Part shown: in pieces, positions 61,290 through 64,000 of the stretch
Numbering within the stretch: position 1 is the stretch's first letter
Layout of the letters: every line of letters begins with the position of its first letter
The notes under the pieces: generated by a model
What the model saw: only the letters and a program-made list of their open reading frames with translations
What the model was told of the DNA's origin: nothing
The model's database searches: none
Program-made: the position numbers and the translations under genes
From: Combretum micranthum
Taxonomy: Eukaryota; Streptophyta; Magnoliopsida; Myrtales; Combretaceae
Assembly: GCA_024138025.1 (NCBI GenBank)
Contig: JAMXBD010000024.1
Coordinates: forward strand, 2,418,001-2,482,000
Reading direction: 5' to 3'
DNA: 64,000 bases

Positions 61290-63560
61290 CAAGCATAAGA
61301 CGAAGAAAGGTAAGGTAGTTTAGATGGTTATCAAGTTAGACTTTGAAAAAGCTTATGATTGTTTGGAGTGGACTTTGTTAGAAATGTACCAGTTGTCTTG
61401 GAAGTGCTTGATCATTTGATTAAGCTAATTGGGGTCAGCTATGACGTGCCGTTTAGTGTCGCGTCACTGGATGCTTTCCAAGCTAGTATGACTTGAGATA
61501 AGGAGACTCGATTTCTCCCTACCTTTTTATTATCACCATGGAGTTTCTTAGCTGAGCTATTCATTACTACTATGAGAAGGGTTAGAGGAAACTAATCCAT
61601 TTCAAAGGATTCAACTCTTATTTTTCTTACCTCCTCTTTTTGACAACATCATTGTTTTGGGGGAGGCTTCAAATGAAAATGCTAAGATGATCAAGGGGGG
61701 TTTTCAACCTTATTTGCTTCGTGTCAGGAAAAAGTGAACATCGAGATGTCTACCATCCTATTCTTTAGTAATGTGCTTGAAAATATGAAAAGCAAGATTT
61801 TGGTGACTCTAGTATTGACCCCATTGATAAAATGGGGAAATATTTGGGGCTTTGCATGATAGAAAGAGGGCATTTAAGAGCAGGTGACGTAAATTCTATT
61901 ATTGAGAAGGTCTGAAGGAAACTTGCAGGATGGAAAACCAAGTTTCTAAGCATGGAACCTTGTGATTAGCTTAAAAATGGAAGGCATCGTGAATTATTAC
62001 AGCAAAATTATCCCTTTACCTAAGAAAATCTTTGGTGAAGTTGAGAAAACAGAAAGGAATTTCCTCTGGGGCTATAATAGTGAACGATGTAAGATGTACT
62101 GGATTTCTTGGGATCAAGTGAAGCAAAGCAAGAGAAAACGGTGGTCTAGAAATTAAAGACCTAGAGCCAGAATTAAATCTTCTATGATTAAACTCACTTG
62201 GATTTTTAGGAACAGCAACTTCCAATGGTCTTCTTTCATCAAAAGTTGTTATCACCTAGGTACTACTAAGGAATGGAGGTTCCATGATTAACAGGGAAAT
62301 TGCTAAGAATTGGAATTGGTTAAACAACAATATGATTGTTTGCTCTAATAGTGGCAAAAGTACCAATGCTTAGTATGACAAATGGTGTAGCTTAGGGCCT
62401 TTGAGGAGCCTTCTCCATGACCTCTTATGCATTAATGCTTCTTATAAGAATTTAGTGGATGTGTGTAGAGGTATTGATGAATGGAATGAAGACCTGCTTG
62501 ATTATCCTCTAGATATTTCACTCATTGACTGTCTCAAAACATTGTTCTAATGCAAAGGTAGTGATTAAATACTAGAGTCTTAGGAGGGTGGAGACCTATC
62601 CTAGAAAAATATGTATGAACGCCTTCTTACTCTAATGATTGTTTAGTAATTAGTTAATTGGGATTAGATTTGGAAGCTCCTTGGTTACCCAAAAACCAAG
62701 GCGTTTATTTAGAAGATTGCATACAATGCTTTAAACTACATAAAATCTACTTCTATGGGTATCCAAATTAATCCCCTCTAGCCACTATGACAAATGCACC
62801 GAAGACGATAGACCACCTCTTTAGGTCATACCCAGCCATTTAAACCTTGATGGATAAGACTAAATAACAATACATATTTCGAATTCTCCTTTAGTTTACC
62901 CCTTCTAGATTGGTTGAAGAGGAATGGTTCTCTATCTTGTAGATTTAGTACATCCTAACCAAGCCATCGCTATGAATCTTTGTGTCTGCTCTAAGAGCTT
63001 CTAGTTACACAGGAACAAGAAAATTTTTTAGAACACATTCTCGGATTGGTCTTAACTTGCTAGCATTGCAACGTCAAATTGGTGGGCTCTGTTTAGGAAA
63101 AAAAGACAAACATCGCCTGCCTCTTTTAAAGCTAATTGGATCTTTCCCCTCCAGTTGATTGAAGATTAATTACGATGCATGCAACAGTAGACAAGATAGG
63201 TAAGACAACGATTAGTAGTTTATGTCAAGACTCCATAGGATTCACCCTCTTCACGTTCTTTAAACGAATTGCCAAGCTTCTCCCTTGAAGCTGAAATACT
63301 TAGCATAATAGAAAGTTTATCCTTAAGGCTAAACAGAAAAATAGATCATCTTATAGTGGAATCTGATTCTTTTTTTGTTGTTTAATTTATCAACATTAAT
63401 GACTCGGATAGAATACTTGATTACTTTAATCTCTTGTCTCTTCATAGGAAAAAATGATGTGATTTGCAGGAGTACAAGTTTGTTTTTCTCCTCTAGAGAC
63501 CAATTTTGATGCTTATCAATTGGTCAAGGTTGGATTGAACCATTATTCTTGTACTCCTTT
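61290..63560 (+). pseudogene. LINE (L1-type) ORF2 remnant, 3' part
   Basis: This continues the reverse transcriptase broken at 28451. Recognisable segments are KLDFEKAYDCLEW (about 61340), a decayed catalytic box reading PLFDNIIVLGEA instead of the usual F-A-D-D (about 61630), KLAGWKTKFLS and the stretch ERNFLWGYNSERCKMYWISW (61920-62130), a reverse-transcriptase-associated zinc-binding-like region (KLLGYPKTKAFIQKIAYNAL, about 62670), and an RNase H-like end (KINYDA, then LEAEILSIIESLSLRLN and LIVESDSF, about 63160-63370). Several stops and frame changes show it is dead. The 3' end is approximate; I see no clear poly(A) tail. Confidence 0.85.
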
Positions 63561-64000
63561 TTTTTCCCTAGTTTTGATGTCTTTTTATGGTTGCCATGAT
63601 GAACCTAATGTTGTATTGGATTATGTTCCCATCATCCTTTAACTTAGGATGAGGGTAGTAGAACCACAAATGAGCTAAGATTTTAAAGGCTCAGGCTTGA
63701 CTTCTTTAAAATTTATCGAACTTGAGCTCAAACCAAGCTTTTTATTGAGCTTGAAATGTAGGCTCGAGCTTCAGATAAGCCAAGCTTCTTATCAAGTTTA
63801 AGATTTAATTTCAAGCTCCATTCCTTTAAATAGCTTGTTTTTCATTTTTTTCAATCCTAAAATATAATATATGTATTGCTGTGAATATATATACATAAAT
63901 GTTGAATAGAAATTAATTTTTGTTGTTTTAATTATGTAGTTACATATAATTTGTCATGCATAAAAAATTTATAAATCTGTTCATGGGTTTATTAATGAGC
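63561..64000. other. Right edge: LINE 3' trailer and GAGCTCAAGC-rich repeat
   Basis: No gene seen. About 63670-63840 has repeated GAGCTTGA, AAGCTT and GGCTCGAGCTT words, a pattern common in dispersed plant repeats, and a related word occurs at the very end. The element runs out of the window. Confidence 0.4.

Overview
This is a window of a large, AT-rich plant nuclear genome, most likely a dicot, judged by the one recognisable host gene and by the retrotransposon types. There is no bacterial-style gene organisation. One intact host gene is visible: a UPF0496/DUF677 membrane-associated protein at 24893..26035 on the + strand, with a likely intron in its 5' leader. It sits in about 4.5 kb of non-LTR DNA (23028..27563).

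About 80% of the window is nested LTR-retrotransposon DNA in two blocks. I name the copies locally. Family A (A1-A10) and its relative B (B1-B3) share ends: TGTAAACCCC at the 5' end and CGTGACA at the 3' end. C1 is a different LTR starting TGTAGACACCC. Thirteen of the fourteen insertions are flanked by 5-bp target-site duplications (TSDs). Eight are exact and five differ by one transition, so the insertion order can be read directly. The thirteen carry no internal domain, so they look like solo LTRs, each 2.7-4.9 kb long.

Left block, 3515..23027: A1 is the LTR next to a tRNA-iMet primer-binding site (3495..3506, minus strand) and a gag-like remnant at 2925..3323, so it shows which end of the repeat is the LTR 3' end. 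A1 holds B1 (5621..10195) and A2 (10512..21827). A2 holds A3 (10625..18154), and A3 holds C1 (13068..15736).

Right block, 28452..61284: an old L1-type LINE on the + strand (27564..28451 and 61290..about 63560) is cut in two by A4 with TSD TCATC. A4 holds A5 (29414..53980) and B3 (55798..59899). A5 holds B2 (30154..33618), A6 (33745..40397, itself holding A7 at 34816..38047), A8 (42076..45609) and A9 (45897..53253, itself holding A10 at 48462..51706). The deepest stacks are five levels.

The family A LTR is unusual. A TATA box lies about 650-1160 bp from the 5' end (mostly near 700), so roughly 2.5 kb or more of the LTR should be transcribed R-U5. That part carries a conserved cluster of stem-loops and, just before the 3' end, a long hairpin whose arms change together between copies. 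This RNA-structure signal is the most interesting observation here. Outside the LTRs I also see a MITE-like element at 23347..23698. All functional statements are inferred from sequence alone; no database search was run.
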